17,500 bases of DNA from Stramonita haemastoma (lineage: Eukaryota > Mollusca > Gastropoda > Neogastropoda > Muricidae), in contig CM060320.1 in assembly GCA_030674155.1 (NCBI GenBank), positions 29,191,833-29,209,332 of the forward strand, in the 5' to 3' direction. A model generated the notes under the pieces. That model did no database searches. It saw only the letters and a program-made list of their open reading frames with translations, and was not told the DNA's origin. Within the stretch, counting starts at the first letter, position 1, and each line of letters opens with the position of its first letter. The position numbers and the translations under genes were made by a program. Positions 1 to 8,100 of the stretch are shown here, piece by piece.

Positions 1-45
1 ATGTACAAGGCTACACGCCACTGATTTAAATAAAAAAAACCTAGA

Positions 46-127
46 AAAACAAAACTAGAAAAAGTGATGCTCCATGATCTGCAGTTGCATGCAGATCATG
101 GAGCATCATTTTTTCTAGTTTAGTTTT
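46..127. repeat. Near-perfect inverted repeat (fold-back) at the array's left edge
   Basis: The left arm 46-83 pairs with the right arm 90-127 around a 6-base loop, GTTGCA. The inner 19 bp (65-83 with 90-108) are a perfect match. Beyond that there is one G:T pair (64/109) and one mismatch (51/122). The right arm is the normal unit sequence; the left arm is its reverse complement and replaces the GGCCTCA that other units have here. Confidence 0.93.
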
Positions 128-183
128 ATATCCTTTGTAAAACTTTTTTTTTAAATAGGTGCTTCACTCTTTCTTCATTGGCC
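84..183. repeat. Conserved ~100-bp core, unit 1
   Basis: It begins GTTGCATGCAGATCATGG and ends GGTGCTTC...TTCATTGGCC at 180-183, followed by A-rich sequence and G15 (197-211). In this copy GGAGCATC replaces GGAGCACC, and the left end GGCCTCA is replaced by an inverted copy of the core. Confidence 0.85.
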
Positions 184-672
184 AAGAAAAAAAAAAGGGG
201 GGGGGGGGGGGTTAACCTAAAGTCTCAAGCAACAAATAGTCTCAGTTAACTGACTGCTAAATTCAGCAATTTTATAGAACCATTTTACACACGTTAAAAA
301 AAAAACTGGGCTGTACTAAAAATTTGAGGCCTTTATTTTGGCAACATATTAAAAAAATCCAATCACTCGGTATTTCAAGGCCCCTTTAAAAATTTTAAAG
401 TTGAAAATCTACCTACCATTGATTCAAAATTGTAAATGAAGGCAACAATATATTCCCTTACATTATGCATACAAATAAACACCTAAGGCTGTGCAAAAAT
501 TCCCTACAATTACCCTACAAATACAAAAAAAAACAAGTCCCATCAATATAGGAACGTTGTAGTACTGAATAAAAACAAAAGCAAAACCAATTTCAAAGGG
601 CTTTCATTTCGAGTACCCAATTCATTTGCAATATTCAGTACAACCAAATTCAGATTCTTAATTTTAAGTACT

Positions 673-689
673 ACACACACACACACACA

Positions 690-745
<56 letters not shown>

Positions 746-854
746 TCACACACACACTTTCACACACACACACTTTCCACACACACACACTTCACACACA
801 CACACACTTCACACACACACAACACACACATCACACACTTTCACACACACACAC

Positions 855-901
<47 letters not shown>

Positions 902-918
902 CACACACACACACACAC
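673..918. repeat. (AC)n microsatellite with TTTCAC interruptions
   Basis: This is a long CA tract broken repeatedly by CTTTCA or CTTCA, giving a short higher-order pattern of CA blocks punctuated by TTTCA. The frame readable across it (VCVCVC) is not a gene. Confidence 0.97.
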
Positions 919-1377
919 GATCAAGCCTACATACTACTTCACCATTGTCAGTTCACTTTTTGCTTAAAAAAGAAGCATTACTATAAAATCTGCAGTACAC
1001 AGATTTGCCAGCAAGGGGGACAAATTTAGGCCATCACAAGTTTTTTGTTTAGTTTCTTCAACTGACATTTTGACCCAATTAACAAACAAACAAACCAAAA
1101 ACAATGTGCAAAAGAGAAAAACCACCACATACATTGCTAAATGATGTATAAATCCAGAAATTAGAAATCTGATTAAAAAAGCAAGTCAAGCCAAAGACAA
1201 AATTATAAAAGAGAAAAGCACACACAAATTGTGAAATGGTGTTTGATGCATACTTACATTTTAAACAAAATGTAGAAAAAATGAAACCTATCCTAAAAAG
1301 CACAGAGTTTATTTTATGCCTAAAAACATGTGTAAGTCAACACACACAACCACTCCTGTACATAAAAAAACTACTAT

Positions 1378-1479
1378 GGCCTCAGTTGCATGCAGATCAT
1401 GGAGCACCATTTTTTCTATTTCAGTTTTACTATTTTAAACTTTTTTTTAATGGGTGCTTCACATCTTTCTTCAGTGGCC
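1378..1479. repeat. Conserved core, unit 2
   Basis: It runs from GGCCTCAGTTGCATGC to TCTTCAGTGGCC (102 bp), followed by A10 and then G18 at 1494-1511. CATGGAGCACC on the left could pair with GGGTGCTTCACAT on the right. Confidence 0.9.
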
Positions 1480-1767
1480 GAAAAAAAAAAGTTGGGGGGG
1501 GGGGGGGGGGGATTGTTTTTTACTTATAGCCCCAAGCAACAAATAGTCTCACTAGTTAACGGACTGTGCTAATTTCAGCAATTTAGAGAACCACTTTACA
1601 CAAGTTATATACACAAACAAAAAGCTGGGGCTGTATATAAACAACTTTTGAGGCCTTTGTTTTGGCAACAATTTAAAAACAATCCAGACCTGTCAATCAG
1701 GCATTTCAAAGCCTGATGAAAAAGCCAAAAAAAACCCTGCCAAGTTAAAAAAAAACAACCCACTTTG

Positions 1768-1905
1768 ATTGAAATAATGAAACCAACATGTTTTCTAATA
1801 TTATATATAATATGGTATATAGACTATCTATATATGTAGACATTATATATATTACATAATATTAGAAAACATGTTGCCTGTTGGTTTCACTTATTTCAAT
1901 ATATG
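1768..1905. repeat. Fold-back inverted duplication inside unit 2
   Basis: The left arm (about 1768-1813, ATTGAAATAATGAAACC then AACATGTTTTCTAATATTA) is the reverse complement of the right arm (about 1840-1900). The right arm has two small insertions, one duplicating CCTGTTG. The left arm is homologous to the GACTGAAAATATATGAATGA region of units 4-6, so the inverted arm is a copy of the unit's own sequence. Confidence 0.88.
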
Positions 1906-1914
1906 ATATGTCAT

Positions 1915-1927
1915 ACACACACACACA
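1915..1927. repeat. Short (AC)n in unit 2
   Basis: Six to seven AC steps directly precede TCTGAGGCTGTGC. This is the same unit position at which units 3, 5, 6 and 7 carry AC tracts. Confidence 0.85.
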
Positions 1928-2102
1928 TCTGAGGCTGTGCCAAAGCTAAAAGATCAGACCCCTTTGACTAATTCCACAACAGATAAAAACCCCCAGTCCT
2001 TTCAATATCAAAAACTATAGTACTGAATGATAAGATCAAAGCCAATTTCTAGTACCTTATTACAATATAAAGTACAGCCAAATCAGATGCATGATTTTAA
2101 GT

Positions 2103-2161
2103 ACACAACACACAACACAGACAGACACAAACACAGACAGACACAGACACACACACACACC
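2103..2161. repeat. Mixed (AC)/(AGAC) simple repeat
   Basis: ACAC mixed with ACAGACAGACAC steps follows TTTTAAGTAC. It lies at the same unit position as the long tract of unit 1. Confidence 0.9.
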
Positions 2162-2561
2162 CAACATACTACTACACCATCCTCAGTATACATTTTCAAA
2201 ACCAAAAATCGTTCAAAAAACTGTACAATTTGTGGTAAACACATTTGCCAGCAATACAAATTAGCACCACTTTTTTGCAAATAAAAAAACAAAAAAATAC
2301 TGAAGCCATCACAAGTTCCTTTCTTCAATTGACATTTTGACACGATTAACAACCAACTAAAGTAAAAAATCTAAAAAGAGAAAAAAAAATCACAGACATT
2401 GCAAAAGGATGTGTGATCCACATAAATGCAAAACTAAAAACTCAAAGCCAGAAAAAAGACTTTTCATACAAAATACGGACTTTTACTATTTTCTACCTTA
2501 AAGCATGTACAACACAAAATACACAACGGCACATCTTTTTTTTTCCCCTTGTTTTTCTAAT

Positions 2562-2664
2562 GGCCTCAGTTGCATGCAGATCATGGAGCACCAACTGTTT
2601 CAGTTTTAATTTTTTAGCGTTATTTTCTAATAAATGGATGCTCACATGTCGCTCTTCATTGGCC
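2562..2664. repeat. Conserved core, unit 3
   Basis: It is 103 bp and both ends are conserved. The right inner arm is altered (GGATGCTCACATG), which weakens the possible GGAGCACC:GGTGCTTC pairing. It is followed by a G-rich stretch at 2683-2706 that is not a pure run. Confidence 0.9.
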
Positions 2665-3085
2665 AAAATAAAAGGAAAGAGCGTGGGTGTGGGGGGCAGG
2701 GGGGGGTCGAGATTTTTTCTATGTGAAACTTCCATTCTTATCACACCTATCATTTCAAAGCAAGAAATTTAGATTTAATCATTGACAATGATAATTTCAA
2801 CAATTAAAAAAAACCATTTTACACATCATTTATATATAACATAAAGAATATGAGACTATACGAAAACTTTTGGTTTTAAGACTTTGTTTTAGCTATAAGA
2901 ACAAACCAATCTCACAAAATTCAGGTATTTCACAGCCTGATTAAAAAAAAAATCAAAACCAACCTTCAGAATAAAAAAAAAAATTATAAAAATATAAAGC
3001 CGAAAACACTGATAGTATATGGACAAGTACACATCTGAGGCTGTGCACAATCTCAAGCAGAGTCCTTTGACTAATTTGGCCAGAA

Positions 3086-3096
3086 ACACACACACA

Positions 3097-3140
<44 letters not shown>

Positions 3141-3159
3141 ACACACACACACACACACA
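3086..3159. repeat. (AC)n microsatellite, unit 3
   Basis: A CA tract of about 74 bp with single interruptions (CAAAC, CACCAC). Confidence 0.96.
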
Positions 3160-3578
3160 AACAGATAATAAAAAAAAAAACAAGTCTTGTCAAAAAAAGG
3201 AACTTTTGGGACTGAAAAAACCCCAACATCAAAGGGCTTTCAATTTGTGTACATTACAATGAAGTGAAGCCATCATCACAGATTCCTAGTTTTAGTACTT
3301 CATCTAATAAAGCCACAACACTTATTGCAAATAAAGGCCATTACAAGTTATGATTTTCCTTAACTGACAATCTAACAGATAAACAAAGCAAAAGAAATTA
3401 AAGAGCGAAAAAAAAATTCCACACACATAGCAAGATGGTGTATAATGTACATAAACATTACAGATCAGGCTGAAAAAAGAATCCCCCAAAACATACAAAA
3501 ATACTAATTTTTAACTACATTATGTATTGAAGTATGAACAAAGCAATGCAGCAAAAACATTTTAATTTTTAGTTTGGT

Positions 3579-3684
3579 GGCCTCAGTTGCATGCAGATCA
3601 TGGAGCACCCTCTTTTTTCTGTTCCCCCCCCCCCCCCCCTTTTTATTTATAAATTGGTGCTTCACATGTCTTTCTTCATTGGCC
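3579..3684. repeat. Conserved core, unit 4
   Basis: It is 106 bp. CATGGAGCACC (3599-3609) and GGTGCTTCACATG (3656-3668) form the best inner inverted repeat of the set, with a 2-3 base bulge. The outer ends are GGCC and GGCC. A C16 run occupies the loop. Confidence 0.9.
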
Positions 3685-4593
3685 ACAAAAAAAGGGGGGG
3701 GGGGGGACGTCCCCATCCCCCCACATGAATCTTCCATTTCCATCTTACCTATGCAACAAATGATAGACCTAAGATGTAACTATGATAATTTCAGCAATTT
3801 AAAGAGCCATTTTACACATATATATACAAACAAGAATCTGAGGACCTACGAAAACAGCATTTTATTTTTATGACTTTGCTGCAAGGACAAAAAAAGCTCC
3901 ATAAAATAAGTATTCGAAGGCCTGATAAAAAAAACAAACCCTCAAAACCAATCTTTAGAGTTAAAAAAAAAAGACTGAAAATATATGAATGAACCTAGCA
4001 ACATATTTGTCTAATATATACACACAGACACTTCTGAGGCTGTACGAAAGCTTAAGCAACAGAATCATTTGACTAATTAGGCCACAAACACAAAAAATCA
4101 ATTAAGAAACCTAACTCCTGTCAAAATCAGGAATTTTAGGGACTAAAGAATTAAAAAAAAAAACCGGAAAACTTCAAATGGCTTTAAATTTTTGCACATT
4201 ACAATGAAGGAAGCCAACATAACAGATTCCTTAGTACTTCATCTTTCAAAAAACAACAACAACAACCAACTACCACCCTTTACTGCAAATGTAGGCCACA
4301 TTAAAAGTTGCTGGTTTCTTTGACATTTCATCTGATTAACGGATAAATTGATAAACCATAAAAAATAAAACAAAGCATTGAGATGGTAAACAGATCTAGA
4401 AAGCAAAAGAAAACATTACAAATGAACAAAACCAAATCCCACAAACACTGTGAAATAGTGTGTGATGCAGCAAGCACCAAAGATCAAACTGAAATAAACA
4501 CAACAAACATATAACACACTCATTTTAACTACATTATGTACTGAAGCATGAACATAGCAATACAGTAACAACATCTAAATACTCTTTTTTGAT
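3579..4593. repeat. Macro-repeat unit 4
   Basis: This is a 1015-bp unit with almost no AC expansion (only a short ATACACACAGACA stretch near 4018). It therefore gives the cleanest view of the basic unit. Its core contains a C16 run (3624-3639) and is followed by a G13 run (3694-3706). These two runs are complementary and could extend the core stem. Confidence 0.9.
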
Positions 4594-4694
4594 GGCCTCA
4601 GTTGCATACAGATCATGGAGCACCTTTTTTCCGTTTTTTTTTTTCATTTTAAAAATTTATGAATTGATGCTTCACACGTCTTTCTTCATTGGCC
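4594..4694. repeat. Conserved core, unit 5
   Basis: It is 101 bp. GCATACAG carries one change, and the right inner arm is TGATGCTTCACACGTC. It is followed by ATTAAAAA and the broken G-rich stretch 4710-4727. Confidence 0.9.
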
Positions 4695-5053
4695 AAAAAA
4701 TATTAAAAAGGGGGGTGGGTGGGGGGTTTGATGTTTCTTTTTCCAGCATGAACTTTCCATATCCATCTTACATATCTTGAGCAACAAACGATAAGATTTA
4801 ATAGTCGACTATCATAGTTTCAACAATTCTTAGATCCATTTTACATAATTATGTTTTATGTACACAAACAACTATCTGAGGCTCTACAAAAGAAACATTT
4901 GGTTTTGATGACTGTTTTGCTGCAAGGACAAAACAGCTCCATAAATAACATGTATTTGAAAGCCTGGTAAAAAAAAAAAAAAACACACCCTCAAACGTTC
5001 AGAGTTTAAAAAATGACTGAAAATATATTAATGAATCTTGCATCACATTTGTC

Positions 5054-5055
<2 letters not shown>

Positions 5056-5096
<41 letters not shown>

Positions 5097-5122
5097 AACA
5101 CACACACACACACACACACACA
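5056..5122. repeat. (AC)n microsatellite, unit 5
   Basis: A CA tract with one ACCAAC interruption, directly before TTCTGAGGCTATGC. Confidence 0.96.
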
Positions 5123-5685
5123 TTCTGAGGCTATGCAAAAACTTTAAAGAGTAATTTGACTAAGTAGGCCACAAACACAAAAAAGAAATTAAAAACCCTG
5201 ACAAAGAAATAAAAAAACTAAGTCCTGTCAAAATCAGGAATTTTAGTGACTAAAGAAAAAAAAAAGCAAAACTTCAAATGACTTTAAATATTTGTACATT
5301 ACAATGGAGGAAGGCAACATAACAGATTCCTTAGTACTTCATCTTTCAAAAAAAAAACAACCCACCATTTACTGCAAATATAGGCCTCATTAAAAGTTGC
5401 TGGTTTCTTTGACATTTCATCTGACAAAGCACCCCCCCCCCCCTAAAAAAAAAAAAGCAAACCAAAAAACATTGAAATGATTAACAGATATTGAAATAAA
5501 AAAACATTACAAACAAGCAAAACCAAATCCCACAAACACTACGAAATGGAGTGTGATGCACGCAAACACCAAAGATCAAACTGAAAAAACCCAACAAACT
5601 TGTATAACACACTCATTTTAACGACATTATGTACTGAAGCATGAATATAGCAATGCATTAACAACATCTAAATATATCTTTTAGT

Positions 5686-5787
5686 GGCCTCAGTTGCATG
5701 CAGATCATGGAGCACCTTTTTGTGTTTTCGCTTTTTTTCATTTTTAAATTTATAAATGTATGCTTCACATGTCTTTCTTCATTGGCC
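5686..5787. repeat. Conserved core, unit 6
   Basis: It is 102 bp. The left block is identical to units 2-4 (GGCCTCAGTTGCATGC), and the right arm is ATGCTTCACATGTC. It is followed by the G-rich stretch 5797-5818. Confidence 0.9.
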
Positions 5788-6158
5788 AAAAAAATAGGGG
5801 AGGGAGGGGGGGGGGGGTTCATATGTTTCTTTTTCCAGCATGAACTTTCCATATCCATCCTACATATCTTGAGCAACACATGATAAGATTTAATAGTTTG
5901 ACTACGATAGTTTCAGCAAATCTTAGATCAATTTTACATAATAATGGTTATTTTTTATACATAAAAAAAACTATCTGAGGTTGTTCAAAAAGCAACATTT
6001 GATTTTGATTACTGTTTGGCTGCAAAGACAAAACAGCTCGATAAAAAACCCCATGTATTTGAAAGCCTAATAAAAAAATATATACCTTCACAACAAGCCT
6101 TCAGAGTTTCAAAAAAGACAAAAATATATGAATAAATCTAGCAACACATTTGTCTAAT

Positions 6159-6172
6159 ACACACACACACAC
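6159..6172. repeat. Short (AC)n, unit 6
   Basis: Seven AC steps before TTCCGAGGCTATG, the orthologous position to the unit 5 tract. Confidence 0.85.
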
Positions 6173-6552
6173 TTCCGAGGCTATGTAAAAGCTTAAACAG
6201 AGTAATTTGACTAATTAGGCCACAAACACAAAAAAGGAATTAAAAAATTAATTAACAAAATTTAAAAAAACCTAAGTCCTCCTAAGTCCTGTCAAAATCA
6301 GGAATTTTTGGGACTAAAGAAAAAAAAGGCAAAACATCGAATGGCTTTAAATTTTTGTACATTACAATAAAGAAAGCCAACATAACAGATTTCTTAGTAG
6401 TTTTTCTTTAAAAAAACAAAACAAAAAAACTCCACCATTTACTGCAAATATAGGCCGCATTAAAAGTTGCTGGTTTCTTTGACATTTCTTCTGATTGTAA
6501 GATAAAGCAAAAACAAAACAAAACAAAAAAAAAAACCCATTGAGATGATCGA

Positions 6553-6804
6553 TAGATTTAATAGTTGACTATGAATATTTCAGTAATTCTTAGAACCATT
6601 TTACACATGTTCTAGAGTCTATGCATACAAAAACATTTGAGGCTGTACAAAAACATTTGGTTTTGAATACTTTTGGCTGTAGAAAAATACCCAGTCCCGT
6701 AAAAAATAGGCAATTCAAGGCCCATAAAAAAAAACAACAACACTTAAAACTGTCCTTCAGGGTGTAAAGAAAAAAAACTTTGAAAATATGGAAATGAAGC
6801 CAGC

Positions 6805-6852
<48 letters not shown>

Positions 6853-6960
6853 ACACACACACACACACCACACAATGCTGAGGCTATGCAAAAACTTAAG
6901 TCCTTTGACTAATTTGGCTACAAACAATTTAAAAAAAAAACCCAAATCCTGTCAATAACA
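6553..6960. repeat. Macro-repeat unit 7, core-less and truncated
   Basis: The unit begins with ATTTAATAGTTGACTATGA, which lies about 200 bp downstream of the core in units 5 and 6 (near 4795 and 5887). It continues through the CCATTTTACACATG block, both GAGGCTG blocks and an (AC)n tract at 6806-6874, and ends in CAAATCCTGTCAATAACA. The core, its G-run and the end of the preceding unit are missing. Confidence 0.85.
6806..6874. repeat. (AC)n microsatellite, unit 7
   Basis: A CA tract with two CACCAC interruptions, before TGCTGAGGCTATGC. Confidence 0.96.
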
Positions 6961-7135
6961 TGCGCACATGTTAAATCCTGTTCTGCTTTTCGTAAGCGTA
7001 GGACATTGTGTGGAACAGATGACAAGATTGACAAAACTGCATACACACAGGGACTGGATGTAAACAAGCACACGAGTGCTTATTCCATTATCTTCCATTA
7101 TAAAATAATAATAAAAATTAAAAATAAGTCTCTCT

Positions 7136-7163
7136 CCCCCCCCCCCCCCCCCACACACACACA
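7136..7163. repeat. C17 homopolymer followed by (CA)n
   Basis: Seventeen C (7136-7152) run into ACACACACACA. It lies in otherwise unremarkable single-copy sequence just right of the array. Confidence 0.95.
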
Positions 7164-7543
7164 TCTTGTTAGCCCTCACTCTACTCCCATGTGCTTCCCA
7201 CCTCATTCATCTCAACCCTTGTAGTTAACAGAATGCATCCTAACTGTTATCCTTTTCCGAAAACATGCTCAACCTATGTCCACTAAACAGACAAGAACCA
7301 TCTCTTTTTCCTTGTCCCCACCAATCATTGTACTCCCTCTTCAGCGCTTTTTTAAAAAGAAAGTAGTCCCTATTCACCCCCCCCCCCCCCCCAACATACA
7401 TCCTCCCTCACTTCTACCCCGCTTACCCTCCTTGACCCTTTATACCCTACGGCCGAAAAAGCATTCTACATCTCGTTTAAAAGAATTTTCCTCCAACTCC
7501 CCCCACACCCCTCTCCAAAACTTGAAAAAGATTTACGTTTCTG
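7164..7543. other. Single-copy C-rich stretch, no gene seen
   Basis: The plus strand is pyrimidine-rich and contains a C16 run at 7377-7392. The open frame at 7276-7599 is Ser/Pro-rich low-complexity sequence that crosses the C-run, with no recognisable domain. I see no splice-bounded exon or motif. Confidence 0.6.
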
Positions 7544-7743
7544 TGTCAAAAGCTACCACTGTGTTGGCTACCTGCCTGTATGTCCACATGTGGGGCTAGG
7601 ATTAGAAACCAGGTTAGCGTTAGAGTTAGTATGAACAGTTAGGAGTTAAGGTAGGGGAGGGGGGGCTGTTGGTCAGACGGTCGGTTGGTCTGAATGCATG
7701 TGGACACAACAGCAGATAGAACACAATAGTAGGTAGCTTTGAC
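7544..7743. mobile_element. MITE-like element with ~47-bp imperfect terminal inverted repeats
   Basis: The left end TGTCAAAAGCTACC...TGTCCACATG (7544-7590) is the approximate reverse complement of the right end CATGTGGACA...GGTAGCTTTGAC (7697-7743). Both inner 10-mers (TGTCCACATG) and both outer blocks (GTCAAA, GCTACC) match with small gaps. The interior has several GTTAG/TTAGG-like steps (about 7596-7660) and a G7 run. It has no coding capacity. No clear target-site duplication is visible, so it could be a non-autonomous DNA transposon or a decayed fold-back. Confidence 0.7.
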
Positions 7744-8012
7744 TCGAATCCCCAAAGTTTCATTTCCGCTATTACTATGATAATTCCAGGCTAAAGGCAT
7801 TTGACAAATTGTGTACGCTTTAGAATAGGCGACACTAAAATGACTGAATCCCAGTGAATAAAGAATAAACCATTTAAAGACGAAAACTGGGGGCTTCTTT
7901 CACCCAGCCTTCTTTTTTCTACTCTTACCGATTTTGCCTATGTACCCTTCTCTTTCCTTTTCTAGAACATCTCTTGTGCACTATCAGATTCCCCCATCAA
8001 CCCCCCTTCTCA

Positions 8013-8014
<2 letters not shown>

Positions 8015-8100
<86 letters not shown>
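8015..8100. repeat. (AC)n microsatellite
   Basis: A CA tract of about 86 bp with one CAACAC interruption and a terminal ATACAC. It lies outside the macro-repeat array. Confidence 0.96.

Larger units (their letters stand above)
84..1377. repeat. Macro-repeat unit 1 (longest, most diverged)
   Basis: The unit starts at the core and runs to the next core. It is about 1.3 kb because of a 246-bp interrupted (AC)n tract at 673-918, placed after TTTTAAGTA. It lacks the (AC)n that later units carry before the second GAGGCTG block; here that block reads AAGGCTGTGCAAAA near 485. Its core is fused on the left to an inverted copy of itself. Confidence 0.85.
1378..2561. repeat. Macro-repeat unit 2
   Basis: This is a full unit of 1184 bp starting at GGCCTCAG. 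It carries two short AC-type tracts, at 1915-1927 (before the second GAGGCTG block) and 2103-2161 (after TTTTAAGTA), so it bridges the arrangements of unit 1 and units 3-7. It holds a large fold-back inverted duplication at 1768-1905 that the other units lack. Confidence 0.88.
2562..3578. repeat. Macro-repeat unit 3
   Basis: This is a 1017-bp unit. The core is followed by an interrupted G-rich stretch, and (AC)n lies at 3086-3159 before GATAATAAAA. The second GAGGCTG block, with TTTGACTAATTTGGCC, lies near 3035-3082. No AC tract follows the TAGTTTTAGTACTTC block near 3290, where units 1 and 2 have one. Confidence 0.9.
4594..5685. repeat. Macro-repeat unit 5
   Basis: This is a 1092-bp unit. 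The core has one substitution in the most conserved block (GCATACAG instead of GCATGCAG). (AC)n lies at 5056-5122 and a C12 run at 5432-5443, both absent from unit 4. These explain most of the length difference. Confidence 0.9.
5686..6552. repeat. Macro-repeat unit 6
   Basis: This unit is intact from the core to the TTGCTGGTTTCTTTGACATTT block near 6465 and the following A-rich stretch. It then breaks off near CATTGAGATGATCGATAG and jumps into the next unit. The AC tract is only 14 bp (6159-6172). Confidence 0.87.
46..6960. repeat. Tandem macro-repeat array, unit 1.0-1.3 kb, seven units
   Basis: The same ordered landmarks recur head to tail. They are the core beginning TTGCATGCAGATCATGG (starts at 85, 1386, 2570, 3587, 4602, 5694), then a CCATTTTACACA block, a GAGGCTGTACAAAA block, a second GAGGCTGTGCAAAA block often preceded by (AC)n, a CCTGTCAAAATCAGG block, a TACATTACAATGAAGG block, and a GATGGTGTGTGATGCA block just before the next core. 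Core-to-core distances are 1301, 1184, 1017, 1015 and 1092 bp. The left edge lies in or just before a hairpin. The right edge is about 6960, after which similarity stops. Units 4 to 6 resemble each other more than units 1 and 2, which suggests local amplification or homogenisation. No function is recognised, and the array encodes no convincing protein. Confidence 0.93.

Noticed and set aside
543..788. Cys-Val repeat peptides (also at 2889-3183 and 6590-6945)
   Set aside because: These are (AC)n tracts translated on the minus strand, not cysteine-rich proteins.
84..5787. CRISPR-like reading of the regularly spaced cores
   Set aside because: Spacing is about 1 kb, spacers are themselves homologous, and the context is eukaryotic.
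7590..7665. True interstitial telomere
   Set aside because: GTTAG/TTAGG steps are irregular and few, with no run of perfect TTAGGG units; treated only as telomere-like.
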